DNA from: Marisa cornuarietis | Taxonomy: Eukaryota > Mollusca > Gastropoda > Architaenioglossa > Ampullariidae | Length of the DNA: 64,000 bases | Reading direction: 5' to 3' | NCBI GenBank assembly: GCA_004794655.1 | Contig: SMMW01000090.1 | Coordinates: forward strand, 496,001-560,000 | Part shown: piece by piece, positions 12,222 to 24,335 of the stretch | Layout: the number at the start of each line of letters is the position of its first letter | Numbering within the stretch: position 1 is the first letter of the stretch | The notes under the pieces: generated by a model | Databases searched by the model: none | What the model was told of the DNA's origin: nothing | What the model saw: only the letters and a program-made list of their open reading frames with translations | Program-made: the position numbers and the translations under genes

Positions 12222-13943
12222 AAGTCCACCAAAGAATGCTTATCAAAACTGGGGAATTATTGTGAAAGATTTCCTTGATGAAATGACTCTCATAAGTACT
12301 GAACAAAGGAGCAGAAAAAAAATTCAGCCTTCGCTGTGGTCCAAGATGGCCCAGAAATACACACCAAAAAAGTCACCCAGTGAAACCTCTACTAATCCTT
12401 TGGTTGGGAGTTTGAGGGAATTTTCCTCAGAAGAGAGCCAAATGTCTCATTCTGAAAGTGTTTGTTCCTTTAAAGGGTCCATGCCCTTTCTGTTCACGGT
12501 TTCCTTGTTTCTTTGATAAAATTCTCATTCGTTTTCATACTTAATCTATATGGACAAAAGACAAACAGCAGTGTATACCACCCAGACAAAACCTCAAAAG
12601 TGGGGAGACTTGTGTTTTCCAATGTCACTTGAATTTGAGAATAAAAGAAAATATGCTTATTACAGACTTTTCAAAGAGATTTTGACTAGAAGAGTTGAGT
12701 ATCATAATCTGACCAGAAAACATGTATTAACACATACTGGTTGTAGGAACTGCTTTAATCTCAGGCTCAAACCCCTCTGCATAATCAATTGCCTATATGC
12801 AAAGCATGCAAACTGCTGACACATTTTTCACACCTTATGCATTGCTTCTCTCTTCCACGTATTTGAAAGTTAACCAGGGTCAAGTTCAAAGATGCTGGCA
12901 GATTCACAGAACATGGCAGTTATTAGTAACAAAATTTCTTGCCATTTTTTTTTATTCCAACGATGGGTCTAAAATTTAAGTGTCGCTAACATTCACAGAA
13001 AATGCAAAAGCAGATGCTAATGTAGAACTGCCCAATCATTAAGCCAACTTTTGTGCTTGTAACATCATTCAGAAAGGGACCTGGACTTTTCTACAAAATC
13101 CAGGACAGAAGTAAACAGGATTCTTAACACAGATTTTCCACTAAGAATTTGGATGTTAGTATTTTATAATGAATTAGCCCATGCAGGAAAAATACTTCTA
13201 CATTACAGACAACTGTTGATATAACATGGTATAGTATACATTGCAAACAGGTAACAGATGTGACCAAAAGATTGGATACATCATAACCTTTACACATTCT
13301 TACTGGTCATGGATCACAACTGCTCATGCACAGCAACACGTCACTCAGGTGTCACAAAAGCATGCAATTTTTTTAGCACGTCCATTTGCAAACTTGTTCA
13401 TTAATAGCTACCAGAATAAAAACCCAGAATTAAGAACCCATAAATCTTGTTTTAAAAAGCATTTTATATTAAAATGTTAGCAGAAAACTTGTTGCTTTTT
13501 TGTAAATCTGAAAAAGACTAAAAGTGAACAGATCTCAAACTGATTGAGTCAGATGTATATTAAGTCAGAAATAATAAAGCTATTCAACACTAAACCATTT
13601 AAAATAATTTTTAACATTTTATCAACAAAAATTTAGATTTTGAAGCATAAATCTACATCTACAAGGGCAACCAATGATATAGCTAACCTGGTGCTCAGCT
13701 TCATTTCTTTTTTTTCATACTTTCAAAATAGAGCATGCGGGTTGAGCCAAGGAAATAAATTCATAAAACACTGTCCCTGAACAGTCTGTGCTTTTTCCCT
13801 TTTTTTTCAGTGCACTGTATCCAGCTATGAGAGACCATACTGCACACAGATGCATGAAGTATACCAAATTGGTGTTGACAGCGCTCACACATTTCTGTTA
13901 TGAACAAGCATTTTTCAAATGATTTTTTGCTGGTTTCACATTC
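12222..13943. other. Convergent intergenic region (BORCS7 and PCED1 3' UTRs)
   Basis: There are 1.7 kb between the two stop codons. AATAAA at 12640-12645 could end BORCS7. AT-rich text with scattered short ORFs and no recognisable protein or repeat fills the remainder. Confidence 0.5.
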
Positions 13944-16900
13944 CTACTTCCAGCAACTGTTAAGCAGATGGTTATCAAAACCGTCTCTTGTAAGAGTTGA
14001 AGGTCTTTCTTTGGCTAGAAACTCACAAGATTCGTAGGGTTCCCAAACATAATCACTTTCATTAGAGGGTGCCCAGCTATTAAACGCATCCCCAAAATTT
14101 ATGGCAAAGGGTTGGGATTGGGCAAACTCTCTGTTCACACTGGAGCAGTCCTCATGGTATTTATTTCTTTGCAGCTCCCTATTCAAAGGCTGATGAATGC
14201 CATATGACCAAGAATGCTGTGGATGGAATGAAGGATTACTGTACAAAGCTAAGGCAGTTGGAGCAGATGTGCTTCTCCTGTGATGTCTGAAAGAGCCGAG
14301 AGGTTCAAGACACATTCTGTTGCCTACAGAGCCGCTCCAGTGTCTGTAAAAGAGTCGAGTCTCTGGCAAAGGATAACCCCAAGAATTACTCACATGTGTT
14401 AGGAGGATGTTTGAGATGTGGCGGTGAGCTTCTGGTCTCCTATAAAGTGACAGATGAAATCGGAGAAAATATATCACATCAAAAAAGTCATGTATAGAAA
14501 GTTTCTTTTTGTTGACTTAAGGTGGCTTAAGCTTTAATTTACATCTTATTACTCCTCTTATGAAGACATCGTCCTTATCATGAACTTTATCTACCTCAAT
14601 GAATAACATTTCTACACTCATACAATGGGAAACTAAGACAGAGCAGAAGATTCATGTATTATCAGTACTCAATTTTTTTTATTATTTAATCCAAATTCTA
14701 TCAAAATGAATGCAACATTGCTGAAATGACAGATCACTTGAAAAATTTAATCTTTAAGAAAACTAGGATTCCTTCGAAAATGCTGTACCAAACCTACAAA
14801 ATAAAAAAATAGCCCATGCATATTGCTAAGAAAAAATTAAGTAACGTACATTTAGCTTAATTAACCAAAACAACACAGCTCTGGATGTGCACAAGAACAA
14901 ATCCTTAATAAAATAAATGAAATTATTTTGCCTTTTTTTCTTTCTATCTATAGATCTATGAATATAAAGCCTGAAAACACTATACTTGTGTGGTGAGAAC
15001 AATACTGCTTATCTCCTTACCAATGAATACCATCTTCAACTCTCCATTCTAAAAGGTTTCTGAAAAAGAAGTGGAGGTCCAGAACATCGTAGCCAAAGTT
15101 TACAACCACATTTCTGGCAAAGTAGTTTGCCTCCAGAATGTCTAGTCGCAGTGTTCTGTTACAATAGCTGACCTCAGTGACAAGGAAGCCTCCACGTGCT
15201 CTTATGGAAATAGGCAATGTGGTGTTCCAAATTACCATTGTGTCAAAAGGAAGCACCTGCTTCAACCGAGAGAACAAGTGCTCCAGCCTTCCTTTGTATT
15301 CCTCAATGGCACGATTGCCATACCTTTGACAAAAGTTATAAAAATGGTTTAATCTTATTATTTAATATTTTACTCTCCGTTCCTATTTTATGTCCACTGT
15401 CTACAAATTACTAATCTTGGCATTTCCAAGAAGTTATTTAAGTTAATGTAATTCTATCCCAAATCTATTTTTGTTTTTTAAGTTTGCACACCTTTGAAAA
15501 AGATCTGGACCACATCTCAGTCTGTGATAAACATCCACTGAAGTTTCGAATAGTTATTTGTGGCACAACACATCTTGCAAAGGCAAGTACCAGTTGTCAT
15601 AGCAAATACTCAAAATCATACACATGTACTGAAATATAATAAAACAGCAAAAGACAAAGTCTCACCTGGTCACATCCCAGAGACATGAGTTCATTATGAC
15701 CAGGTCTGGTTTGGGATCCACTTTCAGATCACTCAGTATAGACTCCATATAGGCATTGTAACATCTTGTTGTAAAATAAAACCGTATCAAAAGATTTTCA
15801 GTAAGGTACTGCCTGACTTCCTGGTAATGAATGCCATTATGCATTCCATCCTTGCTTTTCCTGCCCCCTTCTATGAGCACATCTCCAGCAAAGCTGTATT
15901 CTCCCTGAAAGATTTACACAAAAATCTTGGCCTCAACAACACTGATGGGTTAAACAGATTTTTTAAAACTTAAAAAATGTGCAGTCTAGTAATGCTGACA
16001 GTTACACATGATATATGGCAAACGCCTATATAAAGTCCAGTGAAAAGACGTTCAACATGCACCATATTTTCATTTTTGGGAACGCTGGACTAGTTAATGT
16101 TCCTGTTTCAGATTTAGAAAATTGGCCAGAATCATAGCTTGCTAAATTTGTTTACAGCACTGTGTGTTGTGCACACACTTGTATTCAAGACAGGAAGAAA
16201 CTGCAAAATGATTCTTCAAACTCGGAGACTATTTTTTCCTTAGACCTTCTCTCAAAATATTAGGTTAGCTAACTTCTTTACAGCAGCTGGAATTGTCTAG
16301 GCTGGTACCTCCAGTGAACTGGAAGAGAGATGGGGAAATCAATTCAGGCACATCCTATAAAAGTCAAGGCTGCTGTAGAATACCATACTTCAATCCCAAA
16401 ACATTTTTCATAAACATATCGAATAAAAAGAAAATTTTTTCTTTATTTACAGAAAGTGAGCTTCACAGAACATTGCTGCAGCCATTGCTTATCAAACATT
16501 TTTGTGAAAATATGGCTAGCTCCCAATTTATGAAAAAGAATTTTCAAAACTGTCCATTTTTTCTCTTAATAGAAACTTTTTTCCCAGCAAGTTTTTTTTT
16601 TAAACAGTGAGGAATTAATCTTATTTAATAATCTGCAGCTTTCGAGGAGTATATACAGAGATTATTCCAAGACTACAAAAAGGGGAACTAGAGTGCCCCT
16701 GTCACAGCTGCTCTTTTCTTATACAAATGACGCTGTCATTTTACTTACAAAAACAATTACATTAACTTTGATGAACACAAAATGCATTATGTCCACGTCA
16801 TTGCTTCCAATCCATCCTTTGCTAACTGAAAATCAAGACCCATTTTGCTTTATCTCCTTCCTGTCAAGTGCCTGTGCCCATCGTTCAAGTGCCTTTTTTT

Positions 16901-18398
16901 TAACATCCCCCTGTTAAATCCACATCACCGGAAATACCCTTGTTTAGTCCCGTGTTTATACGGTCTCCGTGCATCCTCTTTCTGTTTTAACCATGGAGGA
17001 TGGTGACAGGTCACTGTCGCAAGTACTAATGCTTCATTGCCCCCTTAAGTAAAATTACGTGTCGTCCTGCAAGTCCTAGAATATTTTCTGCTTGTGTTTA
17101 GTCACGCTGTTACATGGCTGCACGCAAATGAACAAACACAATCGACTTTTGAAAGTCAACAGACTGCCGATGGATTCCACAAAATGTCTACCAACTCGCG
17201 GGTGATGTCTCCATGAAACACTGAAAAATCCATCGTCCACACCCACCCCACTCCATATTCATTCCAGGTGGTAACAACAGACTTCTAAATTGTTTGATTC
17301 CCCCTTCCCATCTCCCCACCCCCACCCCGAATCAACTATATCATCGTACCACAAGTCGCACACCACTTCGACAGCTGGTGATGCACGAATGGCAGACAGA
17401 AGAGTTTCGAAGAACACTAAAACTGCATTGAGCATTAATAAGATTAACTTGTAAAAAACGATGCCAACTCAGCAGCCATTTTTTTTAAAAGACCGCAGTG
17501 AAAACAATTTGCTTTCGAGAAATGTGACCGTTCGCGAGGGAAAAAAAATCGATCTTATTTGAAAATTTCATGCAAAAACTGATTCTATGAAGTACTGAAA
17601 ACGTATTTTACATTCCACTGGAAAACGTTCGTCCCTGATTTAACTAAATGTGCTAATCGTAGTTAAGAACTGCTTATAGCCAGAATCACCCATAATTAAA
17701 TATGAAACACCGCAAAACGGCACTGCCATTTACAGACCTTGGCTCGGAGCTGACTGTCGCTCAGCAATACGTTGGTCTGCGTCATCATCACAAGGTCTTT
17801 ATAAAGACCTCGTTGAACTGAAAGAAATGTCGATGCAGAATAAAATCAAGGGTTTTTTTTAACAAATGAAATAATATTCTCTTTAGAAAGATATTCCAAA
17901 CCTAGCTATCTCACTGATTGTGTTTTTGTGTATGTAGCAAGGAAAGGGTGCACAAATTCTTTCGCGTTTATCGCAACCGATTTGGTTAAATAAGATGCTT
18001 ACTAACACAGGTTTGTATATTTTATTACTTGATTATCTTATTCAATGATTGTACTCACGAAAATTCTCTACTTGTGATAAACATATCTTTAATTAATAGC
18101 AAGTATTGTCTTAATCATTCTTCCGTCTTCTATAAAATAAGCAAGTATTTAAACTGGAGGTGACGATGAGAGAGGAAGAAGAAGGCATATTTATATTTTG
18201 CCCCAGCTGCCAAAATCTCTCAGTACGCCACTGGCGTGTCTCTGGCACATCATCAAAACACGTGTCGTAGTACACACTTGCATCTGCAGTTGTTCACTTA
18301 CGCTATAATAATAACTCACTCGAATCTCCAATGATCACAACAAATTTGTTGTGCAGCAAATGAAGTACGTCCGGAGTAGAGAAACCATCCAGCTCCAT
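13944..18398 (-). CDS. PCED1: PC-esterase domain-containing protein 1 (FAM113/PCED1)
   Basis: This belongs to the GDSL/SGNH-like PC-esterase family, predicted acyl-ester hydrolases whose animal substrate is not established. Exons: 18320-18398 (coding part; the exon starts at 18407 after an AG), 17738-17817, 15666-15904, 15021-15323 and 13944-14439. They join in phase to 398 residues; human PCED1A/B are about 430-455. The block I nucleophile motif GDSIQRG has Ser at about residue 26. MHNGIHYQEVRQYL, LVIMNSCLWDVTRYG and the catalytic DGIHW (Asp about 230, His about 233) follow in order, so the active site looks intact. The C-terminal tail (about residues 255-398) is rich in Ser, Asn and Trp and is not conserved by eye. 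The acceptor nine bases before the ATG implies an upstream non-coding exon, which I did not locate. The vertebrate genome has two paralogues, and I cannot say this equals either A or B. Confidence 0.92.
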
Positions 18399-19364
18399 TT
18401 CTCGAACCTGAATTAAATAGAACAATGATTTTATTTCAGCATTCTTTAAAAACTGGCATTACATGTCTAGCTCTCCGACAAATCTGCGACCGAAAAAAAA
18501 AATATCCTACGTTTGAACGCGTTTTACAGACTCGCGCGGTCGCTTCTGAAAGTCTCAGCATGCTCGGCTGTCAGCAGAAAAATCATGTCCACCACGTTTT
18601 TCTCGAACATTGCAAGATTTTTTCTTAAAACTATGCTGACAGATTCCCCTGCCTTGAGAAAGGTGTTTGAAAGTATATCACACATCCGAGTAAGTAACAG
18701 TTCGCAGCTATGCATATTCCCATACCTATTAACTGCGATTTCCACAGCGTTTTAAATTATGCACGAGAGAAACACATGTTTCCATAACAAAAAGGTAACA
18801 TGAAACTTCCCTTGCATCTGACAATCACAGCGCACGACCAGATATAGATTCAAGCCAAAAGCGTAAAACCATCCACTTCCTTAGATCACGTGCACGGAAA
18901 TTCAAATTTGTTTACTACACGATTAGCAAAATAGCAAACAGTACCAAAGAAAATTAAAAAAAAGCATACCATTTTTTACAAGTAGACACATCAGATCTGT
19001 GATTTTAATTATCCAGCTCAATAATACGCCGGACTAAACTACGGCTCTACAATAATCTAATACACACGGTTACTCGCCTTTCTCCTCCATAAACACAGTT
19101 CACTACTAGTTATTCACTGTAGAGGCACTGTTTCCATGATTGTTCCAAATGACCAATCACAGGCCGCGTAGCACATAAGGACTTGTAGGCGTGGTCTATA
19201 CCGCAATCGAACTGTCAATCAATTTCTAAGTCGCGCGCGAGAAGGGGCTGTTTCTGAGCAAATGTTTACAACGAAAGAGGGTTGAGGGCAGTTATAGATG
19301 TTGTGAAGCTATGCGGCTCGTGACATCTAGCAACCATTGTCTGAAACTGTTGAGAGTAACCATT

Positions 19365-19640
19365 TTATTTTAATTAGCAAATTTATAGAGCGCATCAGCC
19401 AAACTCAAACCGCTCCCATATAAAGGCTCCCCAGCACCTTTTTTATGGCAGGTATCAGATTACCATCAAACATACAGGAACACCAAACAGCAAAACATTA
19501 ATCATATTTAAATTTAAATTGGTTTTTTAATTTAGATTCATCCTTTCACGAACACATAGATGAAAGAATCGCGCGAACGGAGTGTTCCAAAACCGCAAAG
19601 TCGGTGTTAATACAGCATCACGTGAATTTTGGAGATTGTC
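19365..19640 (-). repeat. Decayed LINE 3' end
   Basis: Read on the minus strand, this shows a degraded RT-tail pattern (FRFWNTPFARF-like, then a stretch resembling LKTNLNL). It is followed by GGTTTGAGTTTGGCTGATGC and CTATAAATTTGC, a common retroposon tail form in mollusc-like genomes. Confidence 0.4.
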
Positions 19641-21202
19641 ACGGTGAGCTGGCATGTCAGAGCCCTAGGTAGTTAACAGTTTTGTTAAAACACGAGCCAT
19701 GCGAGGTCCGTTGACGGCACGTGGAAGGCCTCGCGTGGGAGATAGGTCAAGGACTTAAAATTTGACATCGGCTGTACCTTTGCTTTACAAACGTGTTTAT
19801 CTATCGCAGTAGAGTCCCGAACACAAGTGCCAACACGCAAATACACCATAGATAATTCGTCTTACGACCAAAGTGATGTTTATAGTTATAAAAGCGGGTT
19901 TTTTTAGTTTTAAATCTTGGTAGTCTGCTACAGAGAAGTTACAATGTCCACAGTTTCATAATATTCACCTGTACTCACGAATGTAGGAATGCAAATTAAT
20001 TTGTAAATTTTTACGACTTGTAACAGATTACTATTTTTTTTTCGTTCGATGGTTGTGACGGTTTGAATATCATGTTATTTCCAGATAGTTCAATAGAATG
20101 CCACACTCACACACCACCACCACCAATCCCACACCATTTGTCCCTTTATGGAAAAACCGCAGGCCGTTTATTCTTCTCGCTTCTAAAACTCCCATAAGTG
20201 TTAGACTGCTGCATTCCTGTACATTAATAAGCATTATACTCTCACTTTTTAGTGTAGATTCCCTTTCCAAAGACGTATGAAGCAGCATGGAACATTTCTA
20301 TTTCTTCTCAAAAGGAGGGCCGGTGAGCAATAAGCAAGTGGGTGACATTATGACAAGACCCCCCAACTTTCCTACAACCCATTGTGCAAGAGAAACCTAC
20401 CTGGGACTTTAAAATCAAGGGCACGGCCCTGGGGATTCCCTAGTTTAGAGAAGGTGTGTTGAGCGTATCCGATCCTCGGCTTGGGCGGGCGGGAAGCTGT
20501 TATTAGGTGTTATCGCCGCTAACGGTTATCAGGTCCTTTTGTGTCGCAGACACCTACACCCAGCTGCCGCTCGAAATTCGACACCGTGACGAAGAGTTCG
20601 AGTACTCCCAGGTTCACTCTCAGAGGTCAAGGCTAAAACTGCCGCATTTTCTTGTTTTACTGGGGCGGCGAACATCAATAGCACTACTAATAGTGTGCGT
20701 CACTGACTGTTTCTACTCCGAGGTTCTCTAGTGAGTGATGAGTAATTAAAGGGTGGAACTGATACTCGGTAATAAACATTGGAAGAACAGAACTTGTGAG
20801 GTTCTTCCTGTCTTCTCCGATGAGTAAAAAGTACTTGAAGGGTGACGTTGAAGCTAGGTAATAAATGGAGAATCAGACACACCTACACATGCGGACAGTA
20901 TGAAAATGGGGAAAAAAAGATGACAAAGGAACCATACCAGAAAGAAATTACATATTCTCAAATTAATGAGAAATGGTCTCAAGTATGGGGAAAGCAGCTC
21001 GTGACAGAGTGGTAGAAGAATGAAATGCTCCATTGAAGGTCTGAGAGGGAGGCAGCAGGACAGGGAAGCTTTATCTTGACTGCATGGATCATCCGATCAA
21101 CACGCTCTCACAAAACGTCACTGTTGTGTTATGAACGGTCTCAATGATAAAGTTCTTTTAAAAGAAAAGGGCAGGAGAAAAGTTAGCATTGTCTATGTTC
21201 CC

Positions 21203-21350
21203 GATGGCAAGGGTCTAAAACTAGGAAGACGAAAATTGTGGTTGCAAGCGAGACGAATAAGGAACTATGTGTTCGCAGCCAATTGAATAATGTGCGGTAG
21301 ACATTTAACATTAGAAATTCAGATAAATTAAGAGTTCAATCAGCTAGATC
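21203..21350 (+). repeat. Dispersed ~150-bp repeat, copy 1
   Basis: This runs from GATGGCAAGGGTCTAAAA through CGAAAATTGTGG and TGTGTTCGCAGC to TTCAATCAGCTAGAT. It is clearly related, at perhaps 75-80% identity by eye, to 24873-25022 in the same orientation. No coding capacity was seen. Confidence 0.7.
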
Positions 21351-23016
21351 CCAGTCTTAGACCATTGGTATGAAAGTGAAAACACAAAGCCTCACCCTCT
21401 TTCATATCCCTTGTTTCTTATCGGCTCGACCTTGGTCACGTGGTCAAACAATTAAAATTCTTTACAGAGCCGGCTGTTTCGCACTAAAGGGGAGGAGAGA
21501 TGAGAGTTAAAGCGTTAAGAACTCCGACGGGGCCCTACACCGCAAACTGAGTCACTCCCGCATTCTTTCCACATTCTTTGTTATGTCTTTTGGCTACGAC
21601 ATATAAATGACTCGAGCTCGTATATCGAATTTTCGCTCGTATGTAAGAACAAAATTTCCACGAATTTTTTTGCTCGTATATTGGTTCACTCGTATGTAGA
21701 GGTCTTACTGTAGATTACTGAAGAAGGTAAAATCCACATACCAGTTAAGAGTCTGTGAAAAGCCAGATAGTCCCTCCAGGCATGTCGCGGCACACACGTC
21801 TGTGACAAAAAATATGAAAAAGGTTAGGGGACAGTGTAGGGGGGAGGGGAGTGTCCACATTTGGTGAGAGCGAAGGTGGTGCTTATTGGTGCCAATGCCC
21901 TTCTTTTCACTTGGATTGTGTTTTTATTTTATTAATGACTAAGAATATAGCTGGCAAACTTATTTGTAACAATGCTGAAAGATATTAGTTGGGCTGGCCA
22001 GCATACCCTCTGAGCATGACTTGGCAGCTTCACTAGATCGGAAACAATAATTCTCTTTACAAACCAAAAAGCAGAAAAAGTAACATTTTAATTTAAGCCT
22101 CAACTTGATGACTGAAACATAATTGTCGAAGTTTTAAATTAGCTAAGTTGAGTGTGGGTAGCGGGAGCCCGGGGAGGGGGGAGAGGGCAGTTATAGATAT
22201 GTTGTCATGCTATGTGGCTCCGATGGCAGAAGGTGCAGCAATCTTGTTTTCACGACGAATTCATGTTGTACTTTCTGCACACCTTGAGCGGACATTTCGT
22301 GCAGCAAGCAGTGACAAAGAGAGCGTCTGGGTTTCGAAGGATACACAAATAAAAGGGTGTTACAAAATAAAAGAATTTATAAAGAAGTGAATGTGGTCCA
22401 CACCATATTCGTACCGAGGGGTTCGACAAGATAATAGCCCGCTACATGCAGCGATTATACTATAGATACTAGTGACGATACTGCAACATTAGAATGAGTA
22501 GAATAGTTGTGCGTGTTTGCAAAAAAATTTAAAACACTTCACGCAGAAAATTAAGCTGACAGCTATCCATTCTATTTTATACCCGTGGCTAGACAAGCTC
22601 TGTAGTTACCTCTGTAAATCTGTGGTTTGGGGTAAGAGTTTGGCACCGGAATCCTCTTTTAGCGGTAGGCAGATTCACACCATCCTCTAGGCCTTGTAAT
22701 TACGATCATCAGCAATTTACCTGCGGATAAAATTGCCCTAGTTCATGAGCCAGTGAGCAGGTAATATTACGTTATTGATCTGAAGAGGGGTACCTTTGTG
22801 CAGGCGTTTTAGGGTCAGATGATACGGCGGGAAATTTACAACTAAAACTATAAAATATCACGGCTGTAATATCGCTAGAACAGTAAACAATTTTTCTTAC
22901 AGCAAACAATCATTAACAAAACGCACTTCAGTTTCCCTTTGATCATTATTGATTTAAGGACACACAATTTCATAATCTGCCAATCGAAATACTTTCATTA
23001 AGACGCCATTTAAGAA

Positions 23017-23021
<5 letters not shown>

Positions 23022-23068
<47 letters not shown>
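23022..23068. repeat. (CA)n microsatellite
   Basis: An uninterrupted CA run of about 47 bp. The CVCVCV-type ORF over it is an artefact. Shorter CA/GT runs also occur at 24299-24320, 26362-26381, 37563-37582, 38036-38052, 54140-54156 and 54655-54674. Confidence 0.95.
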
Positions 23069-23072
<4 letters not shown>

Positions 23073-23552
23073 GCTTCTCTGTCATCAGCGGGGGAACACG
23101 CGGAAGTCACGGCTTCACAAGTGTTCCAATATCTAAAACACCTCTTGAGGCCCTCTTCCAAAAAAACTCTTAGTCCCTTAGTCATTATTATTTATTGACT
23201 GCTAGGTAGACCTCTCTGTTCAAGTAGCAATGATAACCTTTAACGAAAGGGTATTTATCCCGATTAAATGTGATCTTAAAAAGGAGATGATAAAGCGGTG
23301 CTGTACAGGCCTGACTACGCTGCTTCGCCGCTTTGCTGATGAACAATTTATCGCAAAGGTCATCCTTGGGTCTCGCCAGGTGACATCCGAGGCAGCGCTG
23401 ATATCTCTCTACGTCACAGGCAGTGTCAAAGTAGCATATTCTCCACTCCCCGATCACTAGAGTGAAGCCTTAGAGGCTTAGACCCTGACAAGACCCAAGA
23501 AGTGAAGCCGTAAGCGCAACGGACTAACATCGTCTGCCAAGGAGCCGATGAT

Positions 23553-24298
23553 ATGGCACAAGTCAGGACTGCTGCGGCTCTTGGAGTTCAGTCGCTTCGA
23601 ATTGTGTTGATGCTCCTCTTGTTGCTGAGAGTCGGCACTACGGCTACGGCAACGGCTACGTATCCTCAGGCCGGCTGTCCTGCGGAGGGCTGCCTCCCTT
23701 CCGGCGCCTTCGCCCTCAATTCCGACATCCCCGGACTAACGACAGGTGTGGCCGTGAAATGGATCGTGACCGCTGCCTCTGATACAGTGCCGGAGCTATC
23801 CCGCTTGGGCTGCGTCACTTGTAAAAACGGCCTGGTCTGTCCCACCAGAAGGTGCGCCATATTTATGGGCAGAGCTGGAATGGGTGGCGTTCATGGAAGT
23901 GGGTTAAGAGTTTCAAGAGTGTAGGGGAGTTTTGATAGGTTTTAACTATGCAGAGTTTGTAGGTGAACTTGTTAAACATAAAAGCACTTTCTTCCGTTAG
24001 AAATTGATCAGGCGAATATCGAGGATTTATCAAAAGCATTCTAGTTGAAGGGCAATATGAATCATTTTCCTTTCTTTCTTCAGCTGACTTTAAAATGTCA
24101 CTTAATACTAATTGTCGAGGTCAAACTTGTACTTACCTCACCATTCTTTACACACAGAGGGTACGTCAGCTTGGACTACACAGCATCAGGAAAAACGCTC
24201 TGGCGCTATGACAACTTGACCACGCCCACCCTGCCCATCTTGGATTTGTTTGGAGATCTCATCGGCACGAACGGCAAATCTTTGATAAAGGTGCGTGC

Positions 24299-24335
<37 letters not shown>

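Larger units (their letters stand above)
18408..23552. other. Intergenic region between PCED1 and the secreted-protein gene
   Basis: Both genes start at the borders of this 5.1-kb gap, so it should hold their promoters and the PCED1 5' UTR exon. A related snippet (GAGGGCAGTTATAGAT with CTATG-GGCTC) recurs at about 19274-19315 and 22186-22225, suggesting a dispersed repeat. Short ORFs around 20507-20731 and 23188-23460 have no recognisable homology. A LINE-like tail, a 150-bp repeat and a CA microsatellite are listed separately. Confidence 0.5.

Noticed and set aside
12262..12819. Two plus-strand ORFs after BORCS7
   Set aside because: They lie in the presumed 3' UTR, with no acceptor or homology to support them.
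23022..23068. Possible CRISPR-like or regulatory array
   Set aside because: It is a plain dinucleotide repeat with no repeat-spacer structure, in a eukaryotic context.
22970..23185. CV-repeat ORF
   Set aside because: It is a translation of the (CA)n microsatellite.
23188..23460. Paired sense and antisense ORFs just upstream of the secreted-protein gene
   Set aside because: Neither peptide is recognisable and they mirror each other. This is probably 5' flanking or UTR sequence.
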